Assembly (NCBI GenBank): GCA_029948255.1
Contig: JALIZF010001587.1
Coordinates: 62,001-126,000, forward strand
Origin: Telmatactis stephensoni
Lineage: Eukaryota; Cnidaria; Anthozoa; Actiniaria; Isophelliidae
Reading direction: 5' to 3'
DNA length: 64,000 nucleotides
Positions 12,042-32,681 of this stretch are shown here, piece after piece. The notes under the pieces are model-generated. The model was not told the DNA's origin, searched no databases, and was given only the letters and a program-made list of their open reading frames with translations. The translations under genes were made by a program, and so were the position numbers. Every line of letters begins with the position of its first letter. Position 1 is the stretch's first letter.

Positions 12042-12281
12042 CCCGTCTAGCATCCATTTGCCGTTTCAACGCAAGCATAAATCATTTCACGTTTGCCGTA
12101 AACCGGCGCGTGAAAAGTCACTCACTCGTTTGAGTGATCCTCTCTGCCGTCTGTCGTTTCCCCTTTACGGGATTCTTAACCTCTCTAATATTGCTATACT
12201 TAACAATGTCTTTTCCTAAATCACTTAGCTATATCTCCTTTTCCATGTATACTCTTAATTAATGAATTTCTGTTTGTTCAT

Positions 12282-13742
12282 TCACGCCCTTGATGTCTTA
12301 CCAACAATTTCCTGAGTACTAGTTGAAGAAGCACTCACGGGACTACGCGGGATTGTACCCGCACCATGCGGGACCTGCTCTTGCTTGATGTGTTCATAAG
12401 GAACTTGACGACTGGCTGTAAAGCTTAGAAAACTCGGTAAAGGTCCATAAGGACTGGTGTGGTTGCACCAGCTTGGGTTTTCTACCGGATGATTCATGTT
12501 GTACTCTCTGTTGCCATAGATACAAGACCGTGCAAAATAACCGCTGACACTAATGGGTGTGGCGTAAGTTGGCTGAGGTGTTGGTAAGGACATCGTGTTA
12601 CTCCATACTGGAGAACACATAAAGGAATCTCGTCTGATCTGCGGGTAGCCCGAGTAATACCTACTTCCATGCCCCAATTCAGAACATCCGTTTTCTTTGA
12701 AGGCAGAATTACTTGGGTTACCTTGAGGTTGGGTGGACACCATTGTGGTAGCTTCTTGGGGAATGGCACTCCCTTTGGTGAAAGAGGTGAATCGGTATGG
12801 AATTTCATGGATGGATCCTTGGCTGTGACATTGTTGAGAAACTAGAGTTGGATAACGGTGAGCAAGCGTGGAAGGCTCAGGTGGACGAATTCCAAATGAA
12901 AGCGCAGGATAGCGGTAACTAAACGAAGGGTTGACGATAAGTTGCGAATCCATTTGACCTGGTGGATTGGCTCTTCTCATAGGGATAAAACTGTCCTCAC
13001 TGCGTCCCGAACGAGCGGGATTTGTAGCGGCATCGACTAGCGTGGTACAACCTGAATTGGGAGCGCTTGTAGACGACACACCTTTTAGTTGGGGTTGCAG
13101 CTCAACGTCCTTGAGAAGAAGACCAGGGTCTTTATTGGCCTGCTGTGCTATTTCTTCTCGTGTAAAGCGTCTACGACGTCGCAGGAAACTGCCATTGTCA
13201 AACATATCGATGCTGTTGGGGTCTATGGTCCAATAATTGCCCTTTCCGACCGCGCTTGGATCTCTGGGAAGCTTAACAAAACAGTCATTAAGAGTCAAAT
13301 TATGGCGGATAGAATTCTTCCAGTTGGTGCGACAGTTCTTGTAGAATGGAAAACGTTGCATTATAAAATTGTAGATGTCGGATAAAGTGAGCTTTTTCTC
13401 GACAGAACTGGTTATAGCCATGCAAATCAATGCAACGTAAGAGAATGGTGGTTTACCACGGTTTGAGAGATGTCTATTGCACTTGTTTCTTGTGTCCTCT
13501 TCTTCGCTAGTGCTATCAATCATTCTTTCTTGTTGGGAACAAGGATTCTCGTAAACGCTTTTGCCCAAGACTTGTGTTGTAGATATTTCTGGGTTATAAA
13601 CTTGATGCTCGCTGTCAAATACGCGTACATTGCATGCTCCATCGTTGTCGTAACTTTGAGGTTGGTTTTGAGCTTCAACAAACTCCGCACTCTCCACTCT
13701 CCAAGAATGAAGGTCACTCGAAGGATTCCCTTCTCTCTGCAT
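12282..13742 (-). CDS. Forkhead-box transcription factor, FoxD/FoxE-like, intronless
   Basis: One uninterrupted 486-codon frame. The forkhead DNA-binding domain spans about residues 97-193: [14 protein letters not shown], then recognition helix [16 protein letters not shown] (canonical WxNSIRHNLSLN), then [20 protein letters not shown] and a basic FLRRRRRF tail. The [21 protein letters not shown] wing-2 pattern is typical of FoxC/D/E-class proteins, and single-exon structure is common in those classes. Subclass cannot be fixed without a tree. Residues 1-96 are acidic and polar; residues 200-486 are low-complexity (Ser, Pro, Tyr, Gln), as in transactivation regions. The final GTTGGTAAGACA before the stop also fits a splice donor, so a spliced C-terminal variant is possible. 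Nuclear regulator; target genes unknown. Confidence 0.9.
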   Translation of the reverse strand: MQREGNPSSDLHSWRVESAEFVEAQNQPQSYDNDGACNVRVFDSEHQVYNPEISTTQVLGKSVYENPCSQQERMIDSTSEEEDTRNKCNRHLSNRGKPPFSYVALICMAITSSVEKKLTLSDIYNFIMQRFPFYKNCRTNWKNSIRHNLTLNDCFVKLPRDPSAVGKGNYWTIDPNSIDMFDNGSFLRRRRRFTREEIAQQANKDPGLLLKDVELQPQLKGVSSTSAPNSGCTTLVDAATNPARSGRSEDSFIPMRRANPPGQMDSQLIVNPSFSYRYPALSFGIRPPEPSTLAHRYPTLVSQQCHSQGSIHEIPYRFTSFTKGSAIPQEATTMVSTQPQGNPSNSAFKENGCSELGHGSRYYSGYPQIRRDSFMCSPVWSNTMSLPTPQPTYATPISVSGYFARSCIYGNREYNMNHPVENPSWCNHTSPYGPLPSFLSFTASRQVPYEHIKQEQVPHGAGTIPRSPVSASSTSTQEIVGKTSRA

Positions 13743-14106
13743 CCTAAACCTAGCGTTCTATTCCTCAACGGAAGCAAAGAGCGAGTAATTTACGACAGAC
13801 CTTGCAATACGTTGTGATCAGCCGTTTTCTTTGACTTTATGTAATAAAACAACTGATTCAATGCACGCTTACGAAAAAATCCATAATCTGTTATTCATAC
13901 AATTAGAGGATTTTGTTTAGCAGTCTATAAGTGTTTATAAAAGCCCCGAAGAGAGACAGATGGGACAAACAAGTTTATTGAACAACGCAGTTTATTTTGG
14001 TCCAAACGCTTTCTGTGTAATCGTCAATGAAAAGAGACGCATCCCAAGGGATTCTATATCAATGATTTCATGAAGCTGTCATGCAGATCAAAGTGCGTCA
14101 ACTTTG

Positions 14107-14271
14107 GGAATACTCTACTTTCACATTCCCCATAATGCCTCTGTTTTTTGGGGGGTAGTTATTGTAATGCTAATCAAATCAGTTGTTATTAAAATCAAAT
14201 ACATTTGAATTACAATAACTACCCCCCAAAAACAGAGGGCATTATGGGGAATGTGAAAGTAGAGAATACAA
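14107..14271. mobile_element. Fold-back element with arms of about 60 bp
   Basis: The left arm (CTACTTTCACATTCCCCATA, CTGTTTTTTGGGGGGTAGTT) is mirrored by the right arm (AACTACCCCCCAAAAACAGA, GGGGAATGTGAAAGTAGAG) around a loop of about 40 bp. Confidence 0.75.
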
Positions 14272-14719
14272 AATTGTACAAGTATAAATAATGCAACGAA
14301 ATCACTGTTAGGGTTTCAAATGTTTTGGACTGTATGAACATATCTTAATTGCAATCATTCGTACAGAAAAAAGGAACAAAAAGAAAGAAAACATAAAAAA
14401 GCAAAATATATACCTCTTGATTCAAAGAACTACATACATTTAATGATGAAAAGAAAACATCAATATAATCACACTTGTGCGCAGACCTGAACTTATAATA
14501 ATACTGCACGAAGGAAGAACAATTGACTCAAAAAATCAGGATCATTCGCCGTGCAGTCGGTAAACTCCAGGGAATCTAGCTAATTTCATGTATCCCGGCT
14601 CCTCCCACTCATTTTGTTCTGGTTCACAATTAACAACTAAGCCGAAATTTGAGGAAAGAGATCAACCATAGATTATATATCGATGTAGCTTTATAAAAAG
14701 CATGTGCTTTATGGGGATC

Positions 14720-14880
14720 AGATCAAGGATTATCGTTCTGGGGTCGCAACCCGTCCAGAGGATCCAGACTGATATTTTGGAAAAGTATCGGGAAGAAAAG
14801 GGCCCAAAGTCATCTCAGGAAGGGTACGCACCCCCTCCTCCCCTAAACCCCTCCCCTGAATCTGCCCTTGTGCAACAAAG
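14720..14880 (+). repeat. Dispersed repeat, relatives at about 20155-20310 and 22410-22560
   Basis: The series GGGTCGCAAC..., ATATTTTGGAAAAGT, CCCAAAGTC-TCTCAGG and then C-rich sequence recurs with divergence at about 20155-20310 and, more weakly, at about 22410-22560 in SASS6 introns. Confidence 0.5.
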
Positions 14881-15997
14881 CTGCACGATTGTGGGTTTTT
14901 TTTTTTTCTACCACCGCCAACAACAACATCAACAAAAACAACAACAACAATAACCACCAATGCATGTATACTCTCAATATGCAACTACCTGAAATAACTG
15001 AATTTTCGGATATCTACTTCATTGACTTAACATGCAGATATTCGAATGTTACAGCAAACTGCAATGTTATATTAATTGTTCGGAGTACAATGATATATAA
15101 CGTCGCGGGAATTTTGATGATTATATCACTCTCAATGCATCCTGGGACACCAGTCTCTTTGGGTACCTAAATTTGCTTTTCTTAACTTGCTCTCAGATAC
15201 CTGGTTCGATCGCGCGTTACGTTTCGAATGGTAACGTTTATCCGGGGACTCACACGTTCAACAAATTGATTCGCGGCCTGGGCCATGCATCTACCCTCTG
15301 CGAGCAGATAAAACCTTTTGCATGCACATAGATTGTGCAGACTTTAAGATATTTCACTGCCTGATTTTCTTGAAAGAGGTTGTATAGTATGTAAGCCTTA
15401 TGTGGGCAGATATGTAAATGTATTGTGTACGTATAATTTAACGTTTTGAATGAGGAGTCCGCGCGCATGTGCAATTAACCTGACTTGCGCGCTTTGTCGC
15501 AATGGGTTCGTATGGCGACGAGAATAGCTCTGGTATTGACGTTCAAAGTCTTCAAACAGGACATTTAGTGCATGAACGTTCACTCAGCAGATTTTGGCCA
15601 GCGCCTTGTCTAAGGATGCGCATGTGTCGCCTGTTCGTATGGCCATTAAGAATGACATTTGAAAATTTGTATCTGTATGGACTGTAGATGCCAGAATCTT
15701 GGGCGCAGTCCATGCCAATTATATTTGGATATGAGAAACTGCAACCGCAGACAATGTGGAAGCTTTTATGATCATGGTATTATAGGATATGTAACGGATG
15801 CTCGACTGATAGGCGTTCGCATGTTTCGTATTGTAGTTCATCTCAGAAATAAAAAAAGGTATAATTTATTTGATTTCTCCAAAAAGGTACAAATTATATT
15901 TCATCAGGGGCTCTTGATTTCAGAAATTCTTGCTCAACCAATATATGTCGAATGAGTCCGAGCTACTGTACTATTTATTTACAAACAGCACTTATAC

Positions 15998-16324
15998 AGA
16001 GTTCATACGTCCAGAAAATTCAATAAATCCAGGAGTTTCCAGGAGGATTTTCAGATTATTTCCAGGAGTTTTCTAGGAGTTTTTCACTAGTGAACTAGTT
16101 CACTCAAGCAAAATACAGTTGCATAACGTTTTTTACTGGCCGCGTTAAGGAATGTAAACGGAACTTTTACGCCAACATATATGCACAGTAAACGTACACG
16201 TATTCGTTTCTGTTTTCCAGGAATTCTCCAGGAATTTGTTAAAAAATCTAGGACTTTCAAGGACTTTCCAGGAAGAGAAAAAAAAAAAAAATCCAGGATT
16301 TTCCAGGATGCGTACGAACCCTGT
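15998..16324. mobile_element. TIR element with CCAGGA-rich ends
   Basis: Ends ACAGAGTTCATACG and CGTACGAACCCTGT are inverted repeats. Both flanks inside carry several TCCAGGA(A/T)TTT motifs in direct array. No transposase frame is seen; non-autonomous DNA transposon. Confidence 0.55.
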
Positions 16325-16980
16325 AATGTATACATTTTATAAACGTCGTGGCACGAGGGAGCAGATCAGAGTCCCGGTCGACCAAGATCAGGGGAATTTT
16401 CCTCTGCCTATTAGACATTCTGTCTAAGGATGAGTTCACAACCTAAGGAAGTTAAATGCACGTTGATTTTATTGATACAATCAAAGATGACTTCTTTAAT
16501 ACAACATTTTAATACATGAACCGACTAGACACTATTCTATATTACACTGTACACCATTTTCTCTCGTTTTTGCCCCCTCCCCCCCAAAAAAAGTGCTCAT
16601 AGAAATGTTCATTTTAATACTTTTCCAACGACAAAATAACGCTTTCTTATTGGTCGCTGCGGTAGTTCATCCAATTCAATCACTTTAGTCAAAGAATTCT
16701 CCTTTGTTCTCTCTCTCCCGCCCGACGCAAGCTACTGAATAACTTTTGACGTTCGAACCAGGTTCTAATAGCCTACTACCGAGATTCACTTCACTTGCCA
16801 CATACAAAGGAATCAAGACGAGGCTACGTGCATAAAGTTTAGTCATTCGTAACAAGACAAACGTTCTAGCACGTAGCCTCGTTCTAAATCCTTTGTATGT
16901 GGGAAGTGAAGCATATCTCGGAACTGGACTATTATTGTTCTTATTGCCAATGTAGTGTCTCTCACCATTTCGGGGAGAGG

Positions 16981-17088
16981 TAGGTCCTTCATATATGGTA
17001 CATTATAGTGGGTCCTAATACCAAAGGCTCTTTACTATTACTAGAACGAAGCTGTTCCCACTATAATGTACCATATATGAAGGACCTA
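16981..17088. mobile_element. Palindrome with exact 32-bp arms
   Basis: 16981-17012 and 17057-17088 are exact reverse complements (TAGGTCCTTCATATATGGTA and onward). The loop is 44 bp. Confidence 0.8.
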
Positions 17089-17317
17089 CGCTGGGAGTGA
17101 GAACAGGCTCTGGACAAATGGTTGCGGGCTCACAAAATCTTTGCGTTTCCTTTGTGTACACTGCGAACTTTACAAACTCATTCAAAACCTTTGTAACCTG
17201 TCTACACGTGTAATGAGATATAAAAAGTGAAAACTATAATAGGATGGGACAACTCTCTTCCCTTTCACTTTCAACTCCCCACCCCTCCTCCCGTGCCTGA
17301 GAAATCGTCTATGAGAG

Positions 17318-17482
17318 CCATGTTAAGCCACTAGAACAGTTTTCGTATGAGTGTGAAACCAATCGCGGTATGATACGGCACTATTATCGTCTTGTGTATT
17401 GCCTATAAAACATTCGAAATTGCTGCTGTAATCGTACGGTGACCTGACCGTCCCGTTTTCACAGTCATACGAAAACTGCTCG
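17318..17482. mobile_element. MITE, TTTTCGTATGAGTG family
   Basis: The inverted ends are AGTTTTCGTATGAGTGTGAA and TTTTCACAGTCATACGAAAAC, with internal ATAAAACATTCGAAATTGCTGCTGTAA-like sequence. The same family occurs at about 56100-56250, with decayed relatives near 24860 and 58150. Confidence 0.65.
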
Positions 17483-17513
17483 AAAGTTCACTCCGTTGAA
17501 TAAATCTTATTAA

Positions 17514-27416
<9,903 letters not shown>

Positions 27417-28095
27417 GATTTCTTCAGGAAAACATTGAACTTTGTTTTCAAGTTTTGGCGCTTTTCTGAAACAACGAGCCTTCGGTGCATACCTGGCCAG
27501 CGGTAAATTTAGAACCTAGTCTTTTTGACCGCGCGCGCTTCAAAATTAAATTTTTAAGGTGGTTCGTGATATCTTTTTCAAGGATTGATCAGGCTGGACA
27601 TATGTTCATGAAATAATTATTGTACGTTATCTAATAGTTTATAATCTGTGAAAAGTGTAAGTTTCCTTGACCCATGGAGAAGGAAGGTGAGGGTCTGACT
27701 GCCACTGGGTACGTTTAATCATCATCATCATCATCGTCGTCATCATCTCCACAGTGAAACAGTGTTTTTGTAAACAAAAGAAAAAATAGACAAGGCGCAT
27801 TTTCGAAAAATCAGACACCTGGAGGCATTTTGGTGTAGAAGCTGCTAACGTAACTATTCTAAACCGATTTTTCATGCTGAATGCGAATATGACAGTTACC
27901 AAGACGTATTCTGCAATCTTATACGTGTAAATGACGTATTTTGTGAATTGCTACAGTCATTTCATACTAACGGCTTTTTCATGTAATTCCAAAAGTTCCC
28001 AAACTTAAAAACAAAATCAAAATCAGTAAAACTGTGAAGTTTGAAGGATATGTTGAAAAATCAAGGAGATACGAATTTTCAAAAGCGAAATTTGT

Positions 28096-28257
28096 ATAGG
28101 AAATAATATTTTAGTGCAATTTAGAATAAATTTGCACGAGTGAGTTTTCAAAGAGTTCAAAATTGCGCGAGCCCGTAGGGCGAGTGCGATTTGTGCTCTT
28201 TGAAAACTCACGAGTCAAATTTATTCTAAATTGCACGAGTATACCATATTATTTCCT
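28096..28257. mobile_element. Hairpin at start of unit-1-specific insertion
   Basis: TTAGTGCAATTTAGAATAAA and GAGTGAGTTTTCAAAGAG on the left pair with CTCTTTGAAAACTCACGAG and TTTATTCTAAATTGCACGAG on the right. TAGGAAATAATATT and its near complement lie at the tips. Absent from unit 2. Confidence 0.65.
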
Positions 28258-28400
28258 TTTAATAATATACATGCAAAAATTAAAGCAAAACTTTCAGGTT
28301 TTCTGTAGCTTTTCAGTTGAAAAATCAGGTTAGCGCGCGCCCAGTGTGACCTGACGATGTCGTCACCAAGCGCGCGCACAAGGAAAAAATTCAAAACTTT

Positions 28401-28947
28401 TCACCCGAAACTTGGGCACTTTTTGACATTTTTCTTGCATATTTACGACAATTTTGGAAACAAATCCCGGTAAAAGTGTTTTATAAATTGTTTCTTTGAT
28501 GAATAAAAAGAAGAATTTGACGTTTTAGTGCATTTTGACTATTTTCTGCCAAAAGAAATTTGCACTAAATTTCCTTTTTTTGGCACTAAATTTCCTTTTT
28601 TCTGCACTAAATTTCCTCGAAACAGCACTGCTATTAGCCAATCAGCATCGAGAAATTTTTACATGTATATTATTACACCCGAAACTTGGGCACTTTTTGA
28701 CATTTTTCCTGCATATTTTCGACAATTTTGGAAACAAATCCTGCTAAAAGTGTTTTATAAATTGTTTCTTTGGTGAATGAAAAGAAGAATTTGAAGTTTT
28801 AGTGCATTATGAATGTTTTTTGCTGAAAGAAATTTGCACTAAATTTCCTTTTTTTGGCACTAAATTTACTTTTTTCTGCACTAAATTTCCTCGAAACAGC
28901 ACTGCTCTTAGCCAATCAGCATCGAGAAATTTTTGCATGTATATTAT
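28401..28947. repeat. Two tandem copies of a unit of about 270 bp
   Basis: The block starting CACCCGAAACTTGGGCACTT (about 28401-28673) is repeated at about 28675-28947. Each holds several copies of TTTGCACTAAATTTCCTTTT and ends with CAATCAGCATCGAGAAATTT. Present only in duplication unit 1. Confidence 0.8.
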
Positions 28948-29743
28948 TATGTATGAAAATTTTAAAACACTTGTTATGCAAGAGATACCAACAAATTTCG
29001 ATTTTTGCTTGATACGCTATCTTAACTTTCATTTTCTTCCACTCATTTTTAAAATTTCATTTTGGGAGACATGACAGTTCCAGACATATTTTGAAGAAGT
29101 GCAATTTGGCACTTTTTGTCGAATTGCCTGAAGTAAAGGATGGACATGTCTTTGTACAGCAAAAACCACACACACAATCGTTCAAAGAGAGCCATGCAGG
29201 GAAAAAATCGAGCAAGCGTGAAAACTTTCCGTCTCTTTCGTTAATTCTCTAAATCAACCAACAAACAGTCGTTGTCGCTACTTAGCTGTAAACTTTTGTC
29301 GAGCCGGCTCGCGCTTCGTGCTCGAAATTATGAACCACGAAACAACCATTTTATACCACTACAATAAATAGGGGCAGTGACGCACATCTTGTAACTGCCT
29401 TAGGAAGTAGTCGCTGCGAACACCTAGCTATGCCTTAAATTATGTCCGAGCGGCTTGAGTTTCGCGCTCGCATTTCTGCAATATGATCAACGAGAGTATA
29501 ACGCAAGTCGTAATTGAGATCCCTGAACAAGTAAATATTCCCATAAATAATTATATAAAAAAGCTCAATAAGAGCAAAGTCAAAATGATGGATCTTTTCA
29601 TTTCGTTCCGCCGCCACTGTGTGTTTTTCTTATTCAGTACTCATGGCTGCCCAAGACCATTATAGCTGGAGATTTAGCACAGCCTAGCACGATCTTCCAG
29701 AGCTGACCACACAAGCTAAGTAGGCTGCAAACTATAAACCAGG

Positions 29744-30476
29744 TACCGTAAATGATCTAATTAACACCTCGGGCGTTTATTAAACTTTTACTATCACAGG
29801 GTGGCGTTAAAAGAGCTCTGAGATAAGAGACGTTTATTAACTTATTTTTAAAGTGCTACTTTGATCAAAAATCGGCGAAATTCTATTTTGCAGAAACTTC
29901 GTGAAATAAATCTTCAAGGGTCTATTGATTACCAGTTAAAATATCCTTTTGGTATTCAAAAGGGAAGTACTAGAGTTTTAGTGTTCTTTTTAGGTGCCAG
30001 TGACGTCATCGACTCAACTCATGGATTCACTCCATACATTTCTTTGTATTTTATGACTTGAATTATTCTATTCATTTCTGCTCTAAAATTCTGCTTAAGA
30101 GTTTTCTTGCAGTCATTGTGTCAAGGATTAACTGCATGGCCAATGATCTTCAATTGAAAAAATTACACTGAGATATTTTGATTGCAAAATACAAAGAAAT
30201 GTATGGAGCGAATCCATGAGTTGAGTCGATGACGTCACTAACACCTAAAAAGAAACTCTAGTACTTCCCTTTTGATTACCAAAAGGATATTTTAACTGGT
30301 GATCAATAGACCTTTGAAGATTTATTTCACGACGTTTCTGCTAAATAAAATTTCACTGATTTTTGATCAAAGTAGCACTTTAAATAAATAAATTAAAAGA
30401 GGGCGTTAATAAATTAGATAAGAGACGTTTACTGGAGAGTGGGCGTTAATTAGGTCATTTATGGTAAGCCACACTT
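29744..30476. mobile_element. Long fold-back element, copy in unit 1
   Basis: Arms of about 310 bp. The left arm (TACCGTAAATGATCTAATTA through CAACTCATGGATTCACTCCA) is mirrored by the right arm (GGAGCGAATCCATGAGTTGA through GGCGTTAATTAGGTCATTTA). The core is about 120 bp. Non-coding apart from chance short frames. Confidence 0.75.
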
Positions 30477-30616
30477 AAACCTTTAACCTCACAACAAGAA
30501 AAAGAAGAGTCATGTGGATCTTTATTGCTACCAATTCACACTTAGGCCACATTACATATAGCAGATCTGTAGACAATATTGTATACAGTAAATTATTTAC
30601 ACATTAAAATTTTCTC

Positions 30617-30727
30617 CTGGGCCCAGTTGTTCGAAAGACGATTATACCTAAGCCAGGATTAAGTCTAAAGAAAACCATTCATTTTAACCCAGGATAAGCG
30701 TTAATCGCCCTTCGAACAACCGGGCCC
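30617..30727. mobile_element. GGGCCC-ended hairpin MITE, unit 1
   Basis: CTGGGCCCAGTTGTTCGAAA on the left is mirrored by CCCTTCGAACAACCGGGCCC on the right. Duplicate at 35002-35112. The ends resemble the GGTTGTACGAAGG elements at 43730 and 54723. Confidence 0.65.
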
Positions 30728-30910
30728 TCTTGTTTAGGATTTATTGACATTTTTAGTTCCATTTTAGTTCTTCTTTAACATCTATTTGATCATAGATCAT
30801 TAAGAAAAGCCCTTCGGGGAATGTTTCGAATTCATTAATGTATGCGTGTATGTATGTATGTAAAACAACATCAACGATAGAAATGGTAAATTATAAAATT
30901 ACATATATAT

Positions 30911-31248
30911 CAAGGGCGGATCCAGGATTTTTCAAAGGTGGGGGTCACGTGACGTTTACAAACAGGGAACCCAAACGAAAAGGTCTTAAGCCATTGAAAC
31001 TCGCTGAAAATATGGCATTAATTGCTTAGACTAGTGATTTTTTAACATGGACTTTTTATTAGAAACAAAAATATTATATTTACAACTGAATGGGTAGAGG
31101 GTTGGCATTGCTTAGTGATACTTCAATGAATGTTAAAAGTGAGTCTTTTCACAGAAAAAAATTACTGCTGTCGCAAATTAATGACATATTCATTGATAAA
31201 CACAGGGGGGTCCTGACCCCCACGACCCTCCCCCTGGATCCGCCCTTG
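30911..31248. mobile_element. TIR element CAAGGGCGGATCCAGG, unit 1
   Basis: Exact 16-bp inverted termini CAAGGGCGGATCCAGG (30911-30926) and CCTGGATCCGCCCTTG (31233-31248), with TATAT-type flanks on both sides. It is about 338 bp. Duplicate at 35296-35633. Confidence 0.75.
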
Positions 31249-31325
31249 TATATTGAGTATACAAGCAATAACTCCACGTTAAAAAATAGCACAACTACAA
31301 CCACTAATTAACTTAATTATATACC

Positions 31326-31788
31326 CTAATATGGGATGGAGAATGGATAATGTGGATGATTTAAGTCTCTTGGTACACGTTTGCCATCAACCTGAAAAAG
31401 AACATAAGGAAAAAGACAAAATCATGAGTACAGGGATGGACATTAAGGATGATCTTTTATTGTTATACCTCTATGGATGGAACAAAGGCTCTCCACTGTC
31501 GATTGAATGATTCTATTGTAGACATTTCATCTTTGGTCAGTTCAAAGTCAAAAACCTAAAGAGCAATAGAATTGGTCGAGAACATTAGAATAATGTATGG
31601 TAGGGGAAAATGGAGTCATGACATATGATTGACTAGAAGAAGGCAGGGAAATGGATAAAAGAAATAAAAGTGGACATTGTATGAATAAAAGAAAAGTATG
31701 AATAAAGAAAGAAGGAAGAAAGGCTTAGTCAGATTGGCTGGCTGAATGATGGACAGAATGATGGATCAATGGATGTATGGACAGATGA

Positions 31789-31821
<33 letters not shown>

Positions 31822-32195
31822 TAAATTAATAAATGAACGAACGGAGAGATGGACAGATGGTTGGATGGATGGATAGATGGGTTGAGGGAAGGGGTGGGGA
31901 TGGATGGATGGAAGGACAGATAGACGAATGGTTGGATGGATGGATGGATAGATAAAAGGATGTGAATTTCAATTTCATTTTTCCCTTACCTCAAAGTTTT
32001 CTTTTATTCGTGATGGAGTCACACTTTTGGGCAGAACTGGAATTCCTCTCTGTACTTGAAATCTGATACAGATTTGAGCTGTGCTCTTACTGTATTTGTT
32101 ACCAATGGCGGTCAATTTGGGATCATCTAACAGACTCGGCTCACCAGGTTTGGCCCATGGACGATCAGGTGAACCAAGAGGACTGAATGCTGAAA
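31326..32195 (-). pseudogene. Duplicated terminal exons (4-6) of AKR gene C, without exons 1-3
   Basis: Three intact exons at 31990-32195, 31469-31555 and 31326-31391 match, essentially base for base, exons 4-6 of AKR gene C at 35711-36572. They encode the C-terminal third of an aldo-keto reductase ([37 protein letters not shown]). There is no local exon 1-3, so on their own they make no protein. They could serve as alternative terminal exons for gene C by long-range splicing, giving the same sequence. They arose with the tandem duplication. Confidence 0.85.
31690..31965. repeat. (GACA)n and (GGAT)n simple repeats
   Basis: Nine or so GACA units near 31791-31822, surrounded by degenerate GATGGATG, in the intron between duplicated AKR exons 5 and 4. 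The unit-2 equivalent (about 36070-36340) has about five GACA units, so the tract has changed length since duplication. Confidence 0.85.
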
Positions 32196-32410
32196 CTACA
32201 ATGTTGTGGTTTCTTGCATAACCAGCAAAACAAGGAGGCCTTGAAGAAACTCCTTTATTTCAATAGTTAGAGAGAAATTTTGATTGATTTAACTGATTGT
32301 GTGTTTATTGCTCAGTTTATATTTTTAAAAGATTAAACATATTATTTTTTTGAATTAACGTTTACAAGAATTATTTTTAAATTAACAAAGAATATAAGAT
32401 ATAATAAGGA

Positions 32411-32411
32411 A

Positions 32412-32450
<39 letters not shown>

Positions 32451-32537
32451 AATTCTTTTGTTTTCTTTTCCCTGGGGGCCAGAGAACAGAAGAAGTCAGC
32501 CCGCTTACCGGGCTGGCTCACCTCCATATAAACAGCC
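32411..32537. mobile_element. Hairpin CTGTTTATATGGAGGCGAGC, unit 1
   Basis: The arms CTGTTTATATGGAGGCGAGC plus CAGCCCGGTAAGCGGGCTGA pair with TCAGCCCGCTTACCGGGCTG plus CACCTCCATATAAACAG. Duplicate at 36788-36914. Confidence 0.75.
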
Positions 32538-32619
32538 CCTTAGAGCCTGAGGGGCTAAATTAACTTTAATTTTTCTAGTTAGCCCCCTAGTATAAGAACT
32601 CAAGAATGATCGATATTAC

Positions 32620-32681
32620 CTATCGTTTGTATCAGAAAGCTTCAGGAATAAAGGCACCGTTTTATTGAAGAATTCTTCCAT
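32620..32681 (-). pseudogene. Duplicate of SASS6 first coding exon (with its 5' flank)
   Basis: The same 62-nt exon as 27355-27416, with ATG at 32681, the encoded MEEFFNKTVP start and an intact GTAATA donor. The preserved 5' flank probably includes promoter sequence. It can only give SAS-6 if spliced over about 5.3 kb to exon 2 at 27282. Splicing into the nearer AKR exon 4 copy gives a frame that stops after ten codons (AGT TTC AGC ... TGA). Confidence 0.8.

Larger units (their letters stand above)
8472..12281. other. Intergenic, repeat-bearing
   Basis: Between the SLC35E1 stop and the forkhead stop I see no convincing exon. It holds a tRNA-like fragment, several fold-back elements, a 32-bp tandem duplication and a (TTTG)n tract, listed separately. 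A stretch at about 11770-11890 repeats GCGTGATGCGTGA. Confidence 0.6.
13743..17513. other. Intergenic upstream of forkhead gene, downstream of SASS6
   Basis: No exon recognised. It holds palindromic elements at 14107-14271, 15998-16324, 16781-16932, 16981-17088 and 17318-17482, a dispersed repeat near 14720-14880, and short A/CAA-rich tracts. Confidence 0.6.
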
